NCBI GenBank assembly: GCA_964645935.1
Contig: CAZYAK010000024.1
Span: 1-19,417 of the forward strand
Source of the DNA: CAZYAK01 sp964645935
Lineage (GTDB): Bacteria > Patescibacteriota > Gracilibacteria > Peribacterales > Peribacteraceae
Direction: 5' to 3'
DNA length: 19,417 nucleotides
The notes beneath the pieces were generated by a model. The model searched no databases. It was not told the origin of the DNA and worked only from the letters and a program-made list of their open reading frames with translations. Made by a program: the position numbers and the translations under genes. Every line of letters starts with the position of its first letter. The stretch's first letter is position 1. This document shows, piece after piece, positions 1 to 6,761 of the stretch.

Positions 1-52
1 CGCGACCTCCACAGTGACAGTGTGGCGCTCTAACCAGCTGAGCTACGGATCC
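1..52 (-). tRNA. tRNA-Asp (GTC), 3' part cut off by window edge
   Basis: On the minus strand the sequence begins GGATCCG (acceptor 5' arm), then TA, a D-arm GCTC...GAGC, and an anticodon arm CCACA-CTGTCAC-TGTGG whose loop carries the anticodon GTC, read as aspartate. The variable loop AGGTC and the first bases of the T-stem follow, then the window ends, so the T-arm, acceptor 3' arm and CCA are not visible. Every stem that can be seen is paired. The tRNA lies downstream of the envelope genes on the same strand, and a broken copy of its 5' end lies about 100 bases upstream. Confidence 0.93.
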
Positions 53-130
53 ACGTGAAGTGGAAACAATGATGGAATGAACTTCGCGCTGGCGCCTTGT
101 TTCCTGACGCCGCGTTGCGACGCGGCTGGG

Positions 131-187
131 CCAGCTGAGCTACGGATCCACGTGCGTGACGTTCCACGTGGAGTGAAAACAGTGATG
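131..187 (-). repeat. Duplicated 5' fragment of the tRNA-Asp gene with its upstream flank
   Basis: Bases 131-154 repeat bases 34-57 exactly (24 bases). They cover the tRNA-Asp 5' end from GGATCC through the D-loop CTGG, plus the first upstream bases. After a 16-base interruption, 171-187 matches the upstream flank of the intact gene (58-74) at 14 of 17 positions. Past CTGG the sequence no longer follows the tRNA: the D-stem partner, anticodon arm and T-arm are missing. It is therefore a partial duplication and not a second tRNA. A local slipped duplication or a remnant of recombination at the tRNA would both explain it. Confidence 0.75.
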
Positions 188-225
188 CGAAACGACGTTC
201 CGCCCTACGAAGCCAGCGGAGCCGA

Positions 226-267
226 CAAACGGTACCATCGGGGTTCGGGCATGACAATCCCCGTTTG
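226..267 (-). terminator. Inverted repeat downstream of the miniprotein gene, possible terminator
   Basis: CAAACGG (226-232) and CCGTTTG (261-267) are perfect 7-base inverted arms. A competing inner stem CGGGG/CCCCG lies within the loop. It sits just past the stop codon of the miniprotein gene at 284. There is no uridine run, so an intrinsic terminator is only a possibility. I see no gene in the rest of 154-283. Confidence 0.3.
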
Positions 268-283
268 CATTGATTTCTCCGTG

Positions 284-424
284 CTAGACGCCCGCCGCGA
301 GGGACTGGGCGAGAAAAACCCCCATCCCGCCGATGATGGCCCAGAGGCACAGCGTCTCCCATACACGGGAATCGGCAAACCAGGCGGGAACAGGGCTGCC
401 GGAGGGCTGTGTAGGGGTGTGCAT
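284..424 (-). CDS. 46-residue single-pass membrane miniprotein, leaderless
   Basis: A 46-codon reading frame (ATG at 424-422, TAG at 286-284) begins MHTPTQPSGSPVPAWF and ends ALAAGV-like as QSLAAGV. Residues 1-14 are proline- and serine-rich; residues 22-46 form one hydrophobic segment with GG and G-rich spacing (WAIIGGMGVFLAQ), typical of a single transmembrane helix. The ATG lies 8 bases after a perfect TATAAT preceded at 16 bases by TTGATA, the best promoter in the window and in the layout used by the other leaderless genes here. I do not recognise the family. It follows the M23 peptidase gene on the same strand but has its own promoter. Being under 50 codons, it would be missed by common annotation cutoffs. 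It could be a chance frame downstream of a promoter for a small RNA, but the clean hydrophobic segment argues for coding. Confidence 0.6.
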   Translation of the reverse strand: MHTPTQPSGSPVPAWFADSRVWETLCLWAIIGGMGVFLAQSLAAGV

Positions 425-432
425 GTACATAT

Positions 433-460
433 ATTATACTATATATTCTATATTTATCAA
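433..460 (-). promoter_or_regulatory. Near-consensus promoter of the 46-residue miniprotein
   Basis: On the minus strand, TTGATA (460-455), a 16-base spacer, and TATAAT (438-433), in an A+T-rich island that stands out in this G+C-rich window. The expected transcription start is about 8 bases on, at the ATG at 424. It lies between the M23 stop codon (465) and the miniprotein. Confidence 0.75.
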
Positions 461-464
461 CCAC

Positions 465-1523
465 CTACTCCAAATACAGCCGGGGGTTCTTCTTTACGCC
501 ATTCACGCGGACCTCGAAGTGCACGTGAATGCCGGTGGGGCCGTGCACGCGTCCGGTGTTGCCCATGAAAGCGATTTGCTGCCCGCGCGTCACCGAGTCA
601 CCCACCTTCGTATAGAGCTCCTTGTTGTGGGCATAGAGCGTGATGAGTCCGTTACTATGCTCAATCTCCAGGACGTTTCCGTAGCCGCCGTTGTAGCCGT
701 AGTCCGCGCGGATCACCTTGCCCTCCTCCGCGGCATAGATGGGACCGCCACCGCGCACCTGGAGGTCCAACGCGTAGTGCCCCGGTCCGTACCCCTGCGT
801 CTGCACGCAGCCCGCGCCGCACGGGGCCTGCAAGATGCCGGCCGTGATGGCGGCGGCGGCGCCGGGCGCACGGCCCGTGGTGGTACCACCCGACGGCCGC
901 TGGTTGGTGCGCAGCGTAATGGAGCGCGCGGGCAGCTTGTCCGTAAAGCGCAGCGTGCCTCCCACCGCCGCGATGGAGGAGTCTGTCTGGAGCACGGGCT
1001 TGCCGCCCGGGATGATGAGCTGCTGGCCCGTAACGATAAACGACCCCTTGATACGGTTCTGGCGCACGATGTCATCTTGGGAGATGTCATACAGTTGCGC
1101 GATCTGCCCCAGCGTCTCGCCGCGGCGCACTGCATGCACCACACCATTGACGGGAAGGATGATGAGATCTTGATCCGGCTTCACGCCGGCGGTCGGCGGA
1201 AGGCCGTTGGCCCAACGGATGGTGTCCACAGAAACGGAATACTTCTGTGCAATCTGTTCGATGGTCTCTGTATTCTGCACCGTATGGACCAGTCCTTCAC
1301 TAAATGCCAGACGCGATCCCTGCTCGCCGATCGTGGAGGCTTTCATGAGGAAGCCCTCCTCCACGAAGAGGAATTGCTGTATCGGCAGGTCCGCCTCCTC
1401 AGGGTCGTTAGCGGAGGACGGCGGGATGTACACGGGCATGAGCGCGGACACGAAGAACGCGACTCCGAGGAGGATGCGGAGGCGCAGCGACAGCCAGCGG
1501 AGGAGCGGCGTGTGCGCGGTCAT
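465..1523 (-). CDS. LysM-containing M23 family metallopeptidase (cell-wall endopeptidase)
   Basis: A 352-residue exported cell-wall hydrolase. Residues 12-30 are a hydrophobic N-terminal anchor or signal. Two LysM peptidoglycan-binding modules follow at about 79-125 and 129-173 (HTVQNTETIEQIAQKYSVS and HAVRRGETLGQIAQLYDIS). A C-terminal LytM/M23 domain covers about 235-350. The zinc and catalytic residues of the family are all present: H249 and D253 in HYALD, H299 in YAH, and H333/H335 in HVHFEV, so it should be active. A Cys pair (C235, C239) just before the catalytic motif is unusual and could form a disulfide. M23 enzymes cut peptide cross-bridges of peptidoglycan. The ATG overlaps the stop of the upstream carboxypeptidase gene by one base (TGATG), so the two are co-transcribed and probably translationally coupled; no separate Shine-Dalgarno is needed. 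Confidence 0.93.
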   Translation of the reverse strand: MTAHTPLLRWLSLRLRILLGVAFFVSALMPVYIPPSSANDPEEADLPIQQFLFVEEGFLMKASTIGEQGSRLAFSEGLVHTVQNTETIEQIAQKYSVSVDTIRWANGLPPTAGVKPDQDLIILPVNGVVHAVRRGETLGQIAQLYDISQDDIVRQNRIKGSFIVTGQQLIIPGGKPVLQTDSSIAAVGGTLRFTDKLPARSITLRTNQRPSGGTTTGRAPGAAAAITAGILQAPCGAGCVQTQGYGPGHYALDLQVRGGGPIYAAEEGKVIRADYGYNGGYGNVLEIEHSNGLITLYAHNKELYTKVGDSVTRGQQIAFMGNTGRVHGPTGIHVHFEVRVNGVKKNPRLYLE

Positions 1524-2389
1524 CAGACGAAGAGCGCTGTAAGCGTGTGGAGGAAGGACCGCATGTCGGCGTAGCGCTCGCGAGAGCCGAGCAGCACCAC
1601 GACGTACTCGCGGTCACCCTCGCGCACCACGGAGAGCAGGCACTGCTTGGCGGCCACGGTGGTGCCCGTCTTGCCAGCGATCACGAGCGGATCCTCGTGC
1701 AGGAGCGCATGTGTATGACTGAGCTTGATGACGCGTCCGTTGAGCGACGTGATGGCGGTCTCCTTCAGGCCCATGCGCTCACGGATGGCGGGCTGGCGTA
1801 AGACGGCGAGCGTGAGCCATGCCAGGTCGCGCGGTGTGGAGTACTGGCCCGGTGCGTCCAGGCCCGCAGCGTTGGCGAAGGACGTGTTTTGCAATCCCAG
1901 CGCGTCCGCGCGTGCATTCATCTTCCGGACGAACTCGGCCTCGGTGCCGCCATCGAAGACCGCAAGTGTCTTGGCCGCGTCGTTGGCGGAGGCGAGGAGG
2001 AGCGCCGAAAGCAAGTCGCCCACGGTAAAGCGTTCGCCGGGAGGCAAGTTCGCCACAGTGCCCTGCACGGAACCAATGCCGCGGGGCACCGTGGCCTCCT
2101 CGTCGAGCCGGTGATTCTCGACGATCAGCAGCGCAGTCATGAGCTTGGTAAGGCTGCCCATAGGCCTTCTGAGTGCGCCGTTGCGTGCATACAATTCCTG
2201 CCCGCTCTGCAGGTCTAACACCACCACGCCCGAAGCGGTCATGCTGCGTCCGAAGCCCGTGCGCGACAACGCGTCGCCGGGTATGGGCGAGGGCGCAGCC
2301 ACACTGAGGTGCTGCGCGGCTTCTGTTCCTGGCACCTCCATCACTGGAACCATCCCCATCAGCAGGACCGATAGGACCGTACCGTACAT
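1523..2389 (-). CDS. D-alanyl-D-alanine carboxypeptidase, S11 family (DacA-like)
   Basis: A 288-residue penicillin-binding serine peptidase that trims the terminal D-Ala of peptidoglycan stem peptides outside the membrane. All three active-site motifs are visible: SxxK as S79-L-T-K82 (MGSLTKLMTALL), SxN as S134-A-N136, and KTG as K240-T-G-T. A short hydrophobic N-terminus (residues 1-19) can serve as signal or anchor. There is no extra C-terminal domain, so this is a compact member of the family. The start at 2389 is supported by a -10 hexamer TAGAAT seven bases before the ATG. The gene ends inside the start codon of the M23 peptidase, making a two-gene wall-remodelling operon. Precise in vivo substrate (D,D-carboxypeptidase or endopeptidase) cannot be told from sequence. 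Confidence 0.94.
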   Translation of the reverse strand: MYGTVLSVLLMGMVPVMEVPGTEAAQHLSVAAPSPIPGDALSRTGFGRSMTASGVVVLDLQSGQELYARNGALRRPMGSLTKLMTALLIVENHRLDEEATVPRGIGSVQGTVANLPPGERFTVGDLLSALLLASANDAAKTLAVFDGGTEAEFVRKMNARADALGLQNTSFANAAGLDAPGQYSTPRDLAWLTLAVLRQPAIRERMGLKETAITSLNGRVIKLSHTHALLHEDPLVIAGKTGTTVAAKQCLLSVVREGDREYVVVLLGSRERYADMRSFLHTLTALFV

Positions 2390-2396
2390 CAGGCAG

Positions 2397-2402
2397 ATTC
2401 TA
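2397..2402 (-). promoter_or_regulatory. -10 element of the leaderless carboxypeptidase gene
   Basis: TAGAAT on the minus strand (one mismatch to TATAAT), seven bases from the ATG at 2389. The -35 region at 17 bases is weak (TTCCCG, 2425-2420). Confidence 0.6.
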
Positions 2403-2439
2403 GGGAAGTGACCCCTCCCCGGGAAGCATTTGAGGGTGT

Positions 2440-2467
2440 TTTATGAAATGATAAGTTGATTTGTCAA
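2440..2467 (-). promoter_or_regulatory. Possible second, upstream promoter of the carboxypeptidase-M23 operon
   Basis: On the minus strand a perfect -35 TTGACA (2467-2462), a 16-base spacer and CATAAA (2445-2440). This would give a leader of roughly 45 bases before the ATG at 2389. It may act with, or instead of, the start-proximal TAGAAT. The region lies in an A+T-rich patch between the ftsQ-like gene and the operon. Confidence 0.5.
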
Positions 2468-2532
2468 AACCGAACCGTGCTGATTCAGAAGAGCCAAATG
2501 GGATGACGCTGAAGCGATTGTGACCTCCAAAC

Positions 2533-2544
2533 CGCCTTTTGGCG
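2533..2544 (-). terminator. Small hairpin after the ftsQ-like gene, weak terminator candidate
   Basis: On the minus strand CGCC-AAAA-GGCG followed by GTTTGG, directly after the stop of the ftsQ-like gene. The stem is only four base pairs and the T-run is three, so this is weak. Confidence 0.3.
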
Positions 2545-2545
2545 A

Positions 2546-3511
2546 TCAGCGGTAGACGACGCGTCCCTTGATGCGCAGATCCACATAACGCGTGGCCTTG
2601 GCCAGTCCGACGGTCTTGAGGAAGAGCCGGTAGCGGGTGAGTTGCTCTTCCAGCGTGCTCTGCAGGTCGAACCACAACTCGATCTTGCCCACCGTGAGGT
2701 GGAACTCCTGCGCGCGCAGGTAGAGCGTGCGTGACGAGACGGTTTGGCCAAACTCCGTGGTAAGCACCCGTTCGGTGCCGAGCATGCGCTGGAGAAACTC
2801 CGGCGGAAGCAGCCGTGTCTTGGGCGCGGGACGCACGCCCCAGTCCACCACACGGACGAGTGGCAATACGGCACCGGATTCCACGCTGGTGGTGGAGACA
2901 AGCAGGCCGTTCTCCGTAAGGTAGTCGTGCTCCTGGAGCTCAGGGACTCCGGAGAGCGCGCCAGATCCCGTGGTCGCCGCAACGCTGGCCGATGCGGATT
3001 TGGAGCCGGGCGGCTCCACCAGCTCCAGACGCGCGATGAGGGGCTTGAGCCGCACACGGAGAAATAGGCGTGAGGGGAACTGCTTGTCGATCTCCACGGC
3101 TTCGAGGTCCGGCACCGCATCACGCACGCGCTCCTCCACATCGCTCGCGGAAAGGAAGAGTAGATGCCGTCCGAAGAGCGGCGACAGCGCCCTCTGGATG
3201 CCACCCACATCCACGCGCCCCTGCCCGCGCACCACACGGATCTCGCGAACATCCAGCAACGGAGAGAAGAGCGCGACGCTCATCGCCAGGGCGGCAATGC
3301 CCCCGATGACGAGCCAGAACCACCGCCGCACCCAGGTCCACGCGCCCTGCGAGGCCGCCGAGGTCTTGCGCCACCAGCGCTTGATGCGCTCGCGGCTGCC
3401 CACGGTGCGCCGCTTGTGGCGGCGCGCGGCGAAGGTCCGCATCGCCGGGGTAACGTGGCGTCGGAACTTCCGCGGCAGGCGCTTGGGTCGCTTGAGCACG
3501 GAAGCCAGCAT
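2546..3511 (-). CDS. ftsQ: FtsQ/DivIB-like cell division protein with POTRA domain
   Basis: A 321-residue bitopic membrane protein: a strongly basic cytoplasmic N-terminus (residues 1-50, many K and R), one transmembrane helix at about 64-82, then a POTRA-like domain at about 84-155 beginning LLDVREIRVVRGQGRV and containing FGRHLLFLSASDVEERV. The C-terminal domain ends in DLRIKGRVVYR, which matches the usual FtsQ C-terminal signature. FtsQ links the FtsB-FtsL complex to the divisome at midcell. No other dcw genes are adjacent, so assignment rests on architecture. The start is uncertain: ATG at 3511, or GTG at 3499, which is seven bases after a TATGCT hexamer (3512-3507) that overlaps the ATG and would suit the leaderless pattern seen elsewhere. 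The reading frame continues upstream antisense to the glycosyltransferase, which I treat as spurious. Confidence 0.82.
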   Translation of the reverse strand: MLASVLKRPKRLPRKFRRHVTPAMRTFAARRHKRRTVGSRERIKRWWRKTSAASQGAWTWVRRWFWLVIGGIAALAMSVALFSPLLDVREIRVVRGQGRVDVGGIQRALSPLFGRHLLFLSASDVEERVRDAVPDLEAVEIDKQFPSRLFLRVRLKPLIARLELVEPPGSKSASASVAATTGSGALSGVPELQEHDYLTENGLLVSTTSVESGAVLPLVRVVDWGVRPAPKTRLLPPEFLQRMLGTERVLTTEFGQTVSSRTLYLRAQEFHLTVGKIELWFDLQSTLEEQLTRYRLFLKTVGLAKATRYVDLRIKGRVVYR

Positions 3512-3676
3512 AGACGAGGGGAGGGGACCGAGGGAACCGAGGGGCAGAGGGGACAGAGGGGGCCGAGGGGGGCGAAGGGGCCGAAACGCAGCTCCCAGAC
3601 GAGCGGCGACATCATCTCGGTCCCATCGGTTCCTGAGTCCGCTGACCCTGCTCACCCCGACCGCTACACTCCTCCA
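3512..3676. repeat. Divergent intergenic region with 9-base-period TCGGTNCCN repeats
   Basis: Between the ftsQ-like and glycosyltransferase genes, about seven imperfect units of roughly 9 bases read on the minus strand toward ftsQ (for example TCGGTTCCC, TCGGTCCCC, TCTGTCCCC, TCGGCCCCC; 3517-3584). Two units read on the plus strand toward the glycosyltransferase (TCGGTCCCA, TCGGTTCCT; 3616-3633). So copies face outward toward the two start codons. The plus-strand core promoter follows at 3642-3670. Although the period is a multiple of three, the frame relative to the two start codons differs, which argues against coding. Confidence 0.7.
3642..3670 (+). promoter_or_regulatory. Promoter of the leaderless glycosyltransferase gene
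   Basis: CTGACC (3642-3647), a 17-base spacer and TACACT (3665-3670). The GTG start is six bases later, so the predicted transcript starts at the start codon. No Shine-Dalgarno is present. Confidence 0.65.
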
Positions 3677-4777
3677 GTGAACCTCGCTATCGTCGCCGAC
3701 TGGCTCGTGACCTACGGGGGGGCCGAGCACACCATCTCCGAGTTCCACCAGCTGTGGCCGGATGCGCCGCTCTTCACCACGGTGGCCAAGCCCGCCGCGC
3801 TCGGGCCCCTCAAGAGCGCGGACATCCGCGTATCGCCGCTGCAGCGTGCGTATCGACTGATGGGCAAGCACCAACTCCTCCTGCCCCTGATGCCGCGCGC
3901 CATCGAGGGTATCGACCTCACGGGCTACGACGTGGTGTTGAGCTCCTCCCACGCCGTGGCCAAGGGCGTCGTACCGCCTGCAACCGCCGTGCACGTGTGC
4001 TACTGCCACACACCCATGCGCTACGCGTGGGAAATGGAGGCCGAGTACCTCAAGGATTTCCGAGTGCCCACGTTCCTGCGGAAGACCATCAAGCGGCACC
4101 TGCGGAACCTGCGGCGATGGGACCTGACGACCGCAAAGCGCGTGGACGTGTTCCTGGCGAACTCCACAGAGACTCAGCGACGCATCTCGCGCATCTACAA
4201 CCGCGACTCGCGGGTGATCCCGCCGCCAGTGGACGACCGGTTCTTTGAGGGACCGCTCATCCCACCTGCAGAGCGCGGCTCGTACCTGGCCGTGGGGCGA
4301 CTCGTGCCGTACAAGCGCTTCGATTTGCTCATCGCTTGCGCCAACCGTCTCGGCATCCCCTTGGACATCGCGGGCCGTGGGCAGGACGAAGAGCGGCTGA
4401 AAAAGCTGGCCGGTCCCACTGTGCGCTTTCTGGGCTACGTGCCAGAGGCGCAGCTGCCAGCCCTCTACGCAAAAGCCAAAGCGCTGCTCTTCCCGCCGTA
4501 CGAGGACGCCGGGATCGTCCCGCTGGAGGCGCAGGCCGCAGGTACACCCGTAGTGGCTCTGGGTAAGGGCGGCGCGCTGGACACCGTGAAGGAGGGCGTG
4601 ACGGGAGCCTTCTTTGCGGAGCAGACGGAGGACCTGTTGCTGGACGCGCTCGGCCGCTTGGACGCGATGCGCTGGGAGCCCAAAGCCATCCGCGCGCATG
4701 CGCAGGTGTTCTCGGAGGAGCGGTTCCGCCGGGAGATCCGGGACGCGGTGGAAGCGGCGGTGGAAAAATTCAATTGA
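3677..4777 (+). CDS. GT4-family glycosyltransferase (WbaZ/mannosyltransferase-like)
   Basis: A 366-residue GT-B fold glycosyltransferase, cytoplasmic, which would transfer a sugar from an activated nucleotide donor during envelope polysaccharide or glycolipid assembly. N-terminal acceptor half: AIVADWLVTYGGAEHTI with the glycine-rich GGAE loop, then HTPMRYAWE at 111-119, a motif typical of the mannosyltransferase branch. C-terminal donor half: VGRLVPYKRFDLLI at 206-219, GRGQDEERLKKLA, and the EX7E motif E276...E284 within YEDAGIVPLEAQAAGTPV. The GTG at 3677 is chosen because the family N-terminus begins there and a -10 TACACT lies six bases upstream. An in-frame extension of about 170 codons upstream runs antisense over ftsQ and through the low-complexity repeats, so it is rejected. 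The acceptor and exact sugar are unknown. It converges on the CNNM gene with only 17 bases between the stops. Confidence 0.93.
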   Translation: MNLAIVADWLVTYGGAEHTISEFHQLWPDAPLFTTVAKPAALGPLKSADIRVSPLQRAYRLMGKHQLLLPLMPRAIEGIDLTGYDVVLSSSHAVAKGVVPPATAVHVCYCHTPMRYAWEMEAEYLKDFRVPTFLRKTIKRHLRNLRRWDLTTAKRVDVFLANSTETQRRISRIYNRDSRVIPPPVDDRFFEGPLIPPAERGSYLAVGRLVPYKRFDLLIACANRLGIPLDIAGRGQDEERLKKLAGPTVRFLGYVPEAQLPALYAKAKALLFPPYEDAGIVPLEAQAAGTPVVALGKGGALDTVKEGVTGAFFAEQTEDLLLDALGRLDAMRWEPKAIRAHAQVFSEERFRREIRDAVEAAVEKFN

Positions 4778-4794
4778 AGGGGACCGAGGCCACC

Positions 4795-5775
4795 TCAGGT
4801 GAGGATTTTCGCGGTATCCCGCTCGTCCTCGATCTCGCCCACCAACTCCTCCAAGACATCCTCCAGCGAGACGATACCCACCATGCGGTGGCCCTCTAAG
4901 ACGATGGCCAGGTGCAGGTGCCGACGGCGGAAGAGCATGAGCAACGCGTCAGATTTGAGCGACGCCGGGACGAAGAGCACGTCGCGGATGATAGAGAGGA
5001 GTGCTTCGTCTTCACGGCCCGCGCCCACTGCCTCGTACAGATCGTGGTTCATCACGATACCGCGTACGTGGTCCAGCGACTCGTCGTACACGGGATAGCG
5101 CGAATGTGGGTGCTTGGCCACTTCGGCCACTCCCTCGCGAATGGACATATCCGACTTGAGCGCAATGACCCTCTTGCGTGGCGTCATGAGGTCGCGTGCC
5201 CGACGATCGTTGAGCACGAAGACCCGGTGGATGAGTTCACCCTCGGCTTGGCGGATGTGACCTCCCGCATCGCCGCTGCGCACCAGCGCGCGGATCTGCT
5301 CCTCGGTGCCAATGGGCCGCTTGCCGGTCTTGAAGAGCCCCACGAGCTTTTCCAGCGGGTACACCACCGGGAAGAGCACATACGTGGAAACCAAGATGAC
5401 GGGTGCCACCGCGCGCGCGATGAAGGGCGCGTAGTGTGTGCCGAGCGCCTTGGGGATGATTTCGGAGAAGATGATTGTGGCGAACGTGAGCACGGCAGTA
5501 ATGACGCCGATGGCGGTGCTGCCAAAGACCTTTACAGCCTCCTGACCCACGAGGATGGGTCCGAGGATATTGACGGTGTTGGTGACGATGACCAGCACCA
5601 CCACAGCGCGGGTGAGTCGGCGCGAAACGGCACGAAGCGCCAAGGATCCCATCTTCTTTTGTGCGACGAGCTCCTCCACCTCCGCGAAGGAGATGCTGAG
5701 CAACGCCGCGTCCACGAGGCTCAGTACTCCCGAGACGAGGACGAAGACGGCGATGAGGAGCAAGAGGCTGGGCAC
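4795..5775 (-). CDS. CNNM/CBS-domain membrane protein (HlyC/CorC-related, no CorC C-domain)
   Basis: A 326-residue integral membrane protein. The CNNM (DUF21) transmembrane domain covers about 1-150, with hydrophobic segments near 2-28, 58-77, 85-105 and 119-140 and the conserved SEIIPKALG at 104-112. Two CBS domains follow at about 195-252 (DLMTPRKRVIAL) and 262-320, the latter ending in the typical VSLEDVLEELVGEIEDE. The FAD-binding-like CorC/HlyC C-terminal domain found in many relatives is absent. The family is linked to magnesium and other divalent cation transport, with CBS domains sensing adenine nucleotides; the specific ion here is inferred. The start is GTG at 5775, six bases after a TAGTCT hexamer; a TAG stop in frame just upstream confirms it cannot be extended far. 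Confidence 0.92.
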   Translation of the reverse strand: MPSLLLLIAVFVLVSGVLSLVDAALLSISFAEVEELVAQKKMGSLALRAVSRRLTRAVVVLVIVTNTVNILGPILVGQEAVKVFGSTAIGVITAVLTFATIIFSEIIPKALGTHYAPFIARAVAPVILVSTYVLFPVVYPLEKLVGLFKTGKRPIGTEEQIRALVRSGDAGGHIRQAEGELIHRVFVLNDRRARDLMTPRKRVIALKSDMSIREGVAEVAKHPHSRYPVYDESLDHVRGIVMNHDLYEAVGAGREDEALLSIIRDVLFVPASLKSDALLMLFRRRHLHLAIVLEGHRMVGIVSLEDVLEELVGEIEDERDTAKILT

Positions 5776-5930
5776 GGGGACAGACTAGGGCACGGAGAGC
5801 ACCGAGGCCACCGAAGGGACCGATGGAACCGAGGTACCGTCGCTTCCCACAGCGAAACCGTCCTCGTAGCCGCACCTCGGTTCCCTCGGTGGCCTCGATC
5901 CCATCGGTCCCCTTGCGCACAAAAAACCTC
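5776..5930. repeat. Second divergent intergenic region with 9-base TCGGTNCCN repeats
   Basis: On the minus strand, five consecutive exact-length 9-base units run straight into the CNNM -10: TCGGTTCCA, TCGGTCCCT, TCGGTGGCC, TCGGTGCTC, TCCGTGCCC (5832-5788). On the plus strand four units run toward the NAD(P)H-hydrate dehydratase: TCGGTTCCC, TCGGTGGCC, TCGATCCCA, TCGGTCCCC (5877-5912). The two arrays form a large imperfect inverted repeat. A short piece of similar sequence (GGGACCGAGGCCACC) also lies at 4780-4794 between convergent genes. Confidence 0.8.
5782..5787 (-). promoter_or_regulatory. -10 element of the leaderless CNNM gene
   Basis: TAGTCT on the minus strand, six bases before the GTG at 5775, directly after the last 9-base repeat unit. 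The -35 position is weak (TGGCCT at 17 bases). Confidence 0.5.
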
Positions 5931-5936
5931 TACCAT
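5931..5936 (+). promoter_or_regulatory. -10 element of the leaderless NAD(P)H-hydrate dehydratase gene
   Basis: TACCAT, six bases before the ATG at 5943. I see no convincing -35 at 16-18 bases; the repeats lie there instead. Confidence 0.5.
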
Positions 5937-5942
5937 CCCGCC

Positions 5943-6722
5943 ATGCACCGCAACCCTTCCTCCCACAAAGGCGAGAACGGCAAGGTGGCGGTAGTGGGCG
6001 GCAGCTTCACCATGCACGGGGCGCCGCTCTTCTCGGCACTGGCAGCGGAGGCCGGCGGTGCAGACCTGCTGTATGTGGCCGTGCCCCGCTGTCACGCGGA
6101 GGCGGCCAAGGCACAGTCGCTCAACTTCCAGGTGCACCCCTTCCGCGGCGACGAATTGGCGCACGAGGACATCGCCCCACTCCTGCGGATGCTTGCCACC
6201 GTGGACGCCGCGGTCATCGGGCCGGGGCTCCTGCGCACCCAATCCGCACAGCGCGTGCTCTGCGAGCTCGTGGAAGGCGCGCCCTGCCCGCTGGTGCTGG
6301 ACGCCTCCGCACTGCAACCATGGACCATGGGCTCCGCGCGCGGCAAGGACGTGGTCTTAACCCCGCACCTGGGCGAGCTGGAGCGCATGGGCCTGGCCCC
6401 TGCAGATCTCCAGGACCTCACCGCGGATACCCATCTCACCATCCACCTCAAAGGGCCCATCGACCGCATCTTCTCACGCGACGGCATGCGGGAGGTGGCT
6501 GGCGGCAACGCGGGCCTCACCGTGGGCGGCACGGGTGATGCGCTCGCGGGATTGATCGCCTCCCTGCGCGCTCAGGACGTGGCGGCCGCGGAGGCGTGTG
6601 CGCTTGCAAGCAGTGCGATCAAAGCTGCAGGGGACCGCCTACACGCGGAATTCGGGTACGCCTACGGAACGCGCGCAGTCATCGGCGGCATCGCGACGGA
6701 GTTGCGCCGACATTCGCGCTGA
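5943..6722 (+). CDS. nnrD: ADP/ATP-dependent NAD(P)H-hydrate dehydratase
   Basis: A 259-residue ribokinase-fold enzyme that repairs S-NADHX and S-NADPHX, hydrated damage products of NAD(P)H, using ADP or ATP. Family signatures are in order: HKGENGKVAVVGGS at 8-21, IGPGLLRTQ at 92-100, LVLDASAL at 117-124, LTPHLGELER at 139-148, HLKGPIDRI at 168-176 and GGTGDALAG at 195-203, where D199 is the expected catalytic base. The NnrE epimerase domain often fused at the N-terminus is absent, so this is a stand-alone dehydratase. The ATG at 5943 is chosen over an upstream in-frame ATG because the upstream part is the 9-base repeat and because a TACCAT -10 lies six bases before 5943. The PgeF-like gene follows after 39 bases on the same strand. 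Confidence 0.92.
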   Translation: MHRNPSSHKGENGKVAVVGGSFTMHGAPLFSALAAEAGGADLLYVAVPRCHAEAAKAQSLNFQVHPFRGDELAHEDIAPLLRMLATVDAAVIGPGLLRTQSAQRVLCELVEGAPCPLVLDASALQPWTMGSARGKDVVLTPHLGELERMGLAPADLQDLTADTHLTIHLKGPIDRIFSRDGMREVAGGNAGLTVGGTGDALAGLIASLRAQDVAAAEACALASSAIKAAGDRLHAEFGYAYGTRAVIGGIATELRRHSR

Positions 6723-6761
6723 GACGGTTTCACGGCGCCGGGATCCGTGGAAGACTAGGGC

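Noticed and set aside
79..154. A second tRNA gene at the tRNA-Asp-like 5' end
   Set aside because: Only the first 19 bases match; the D-stem is not closed, the CCGCG/CGCGG hairpin has a six-base loop and no T-arm follows.
3164..3676. In-frame upstream extension of the glycosyltransferase with a collagen-like GTEGTEG/RGQRG stretch
   Set aside because: It runs antisense over about 350 bases of the ftsQ-like gene and then through the 9-base repeat, and the family N-terminus begins at the GTG with its own promoter.
3512..4699. Long minus-strand extension upstream of the ftsQ-like gene
   Set aside because: It lies opposite the glycosyltransferase gene, whose motifs are clear; G+C-rich third positions leave the antisense frame open.
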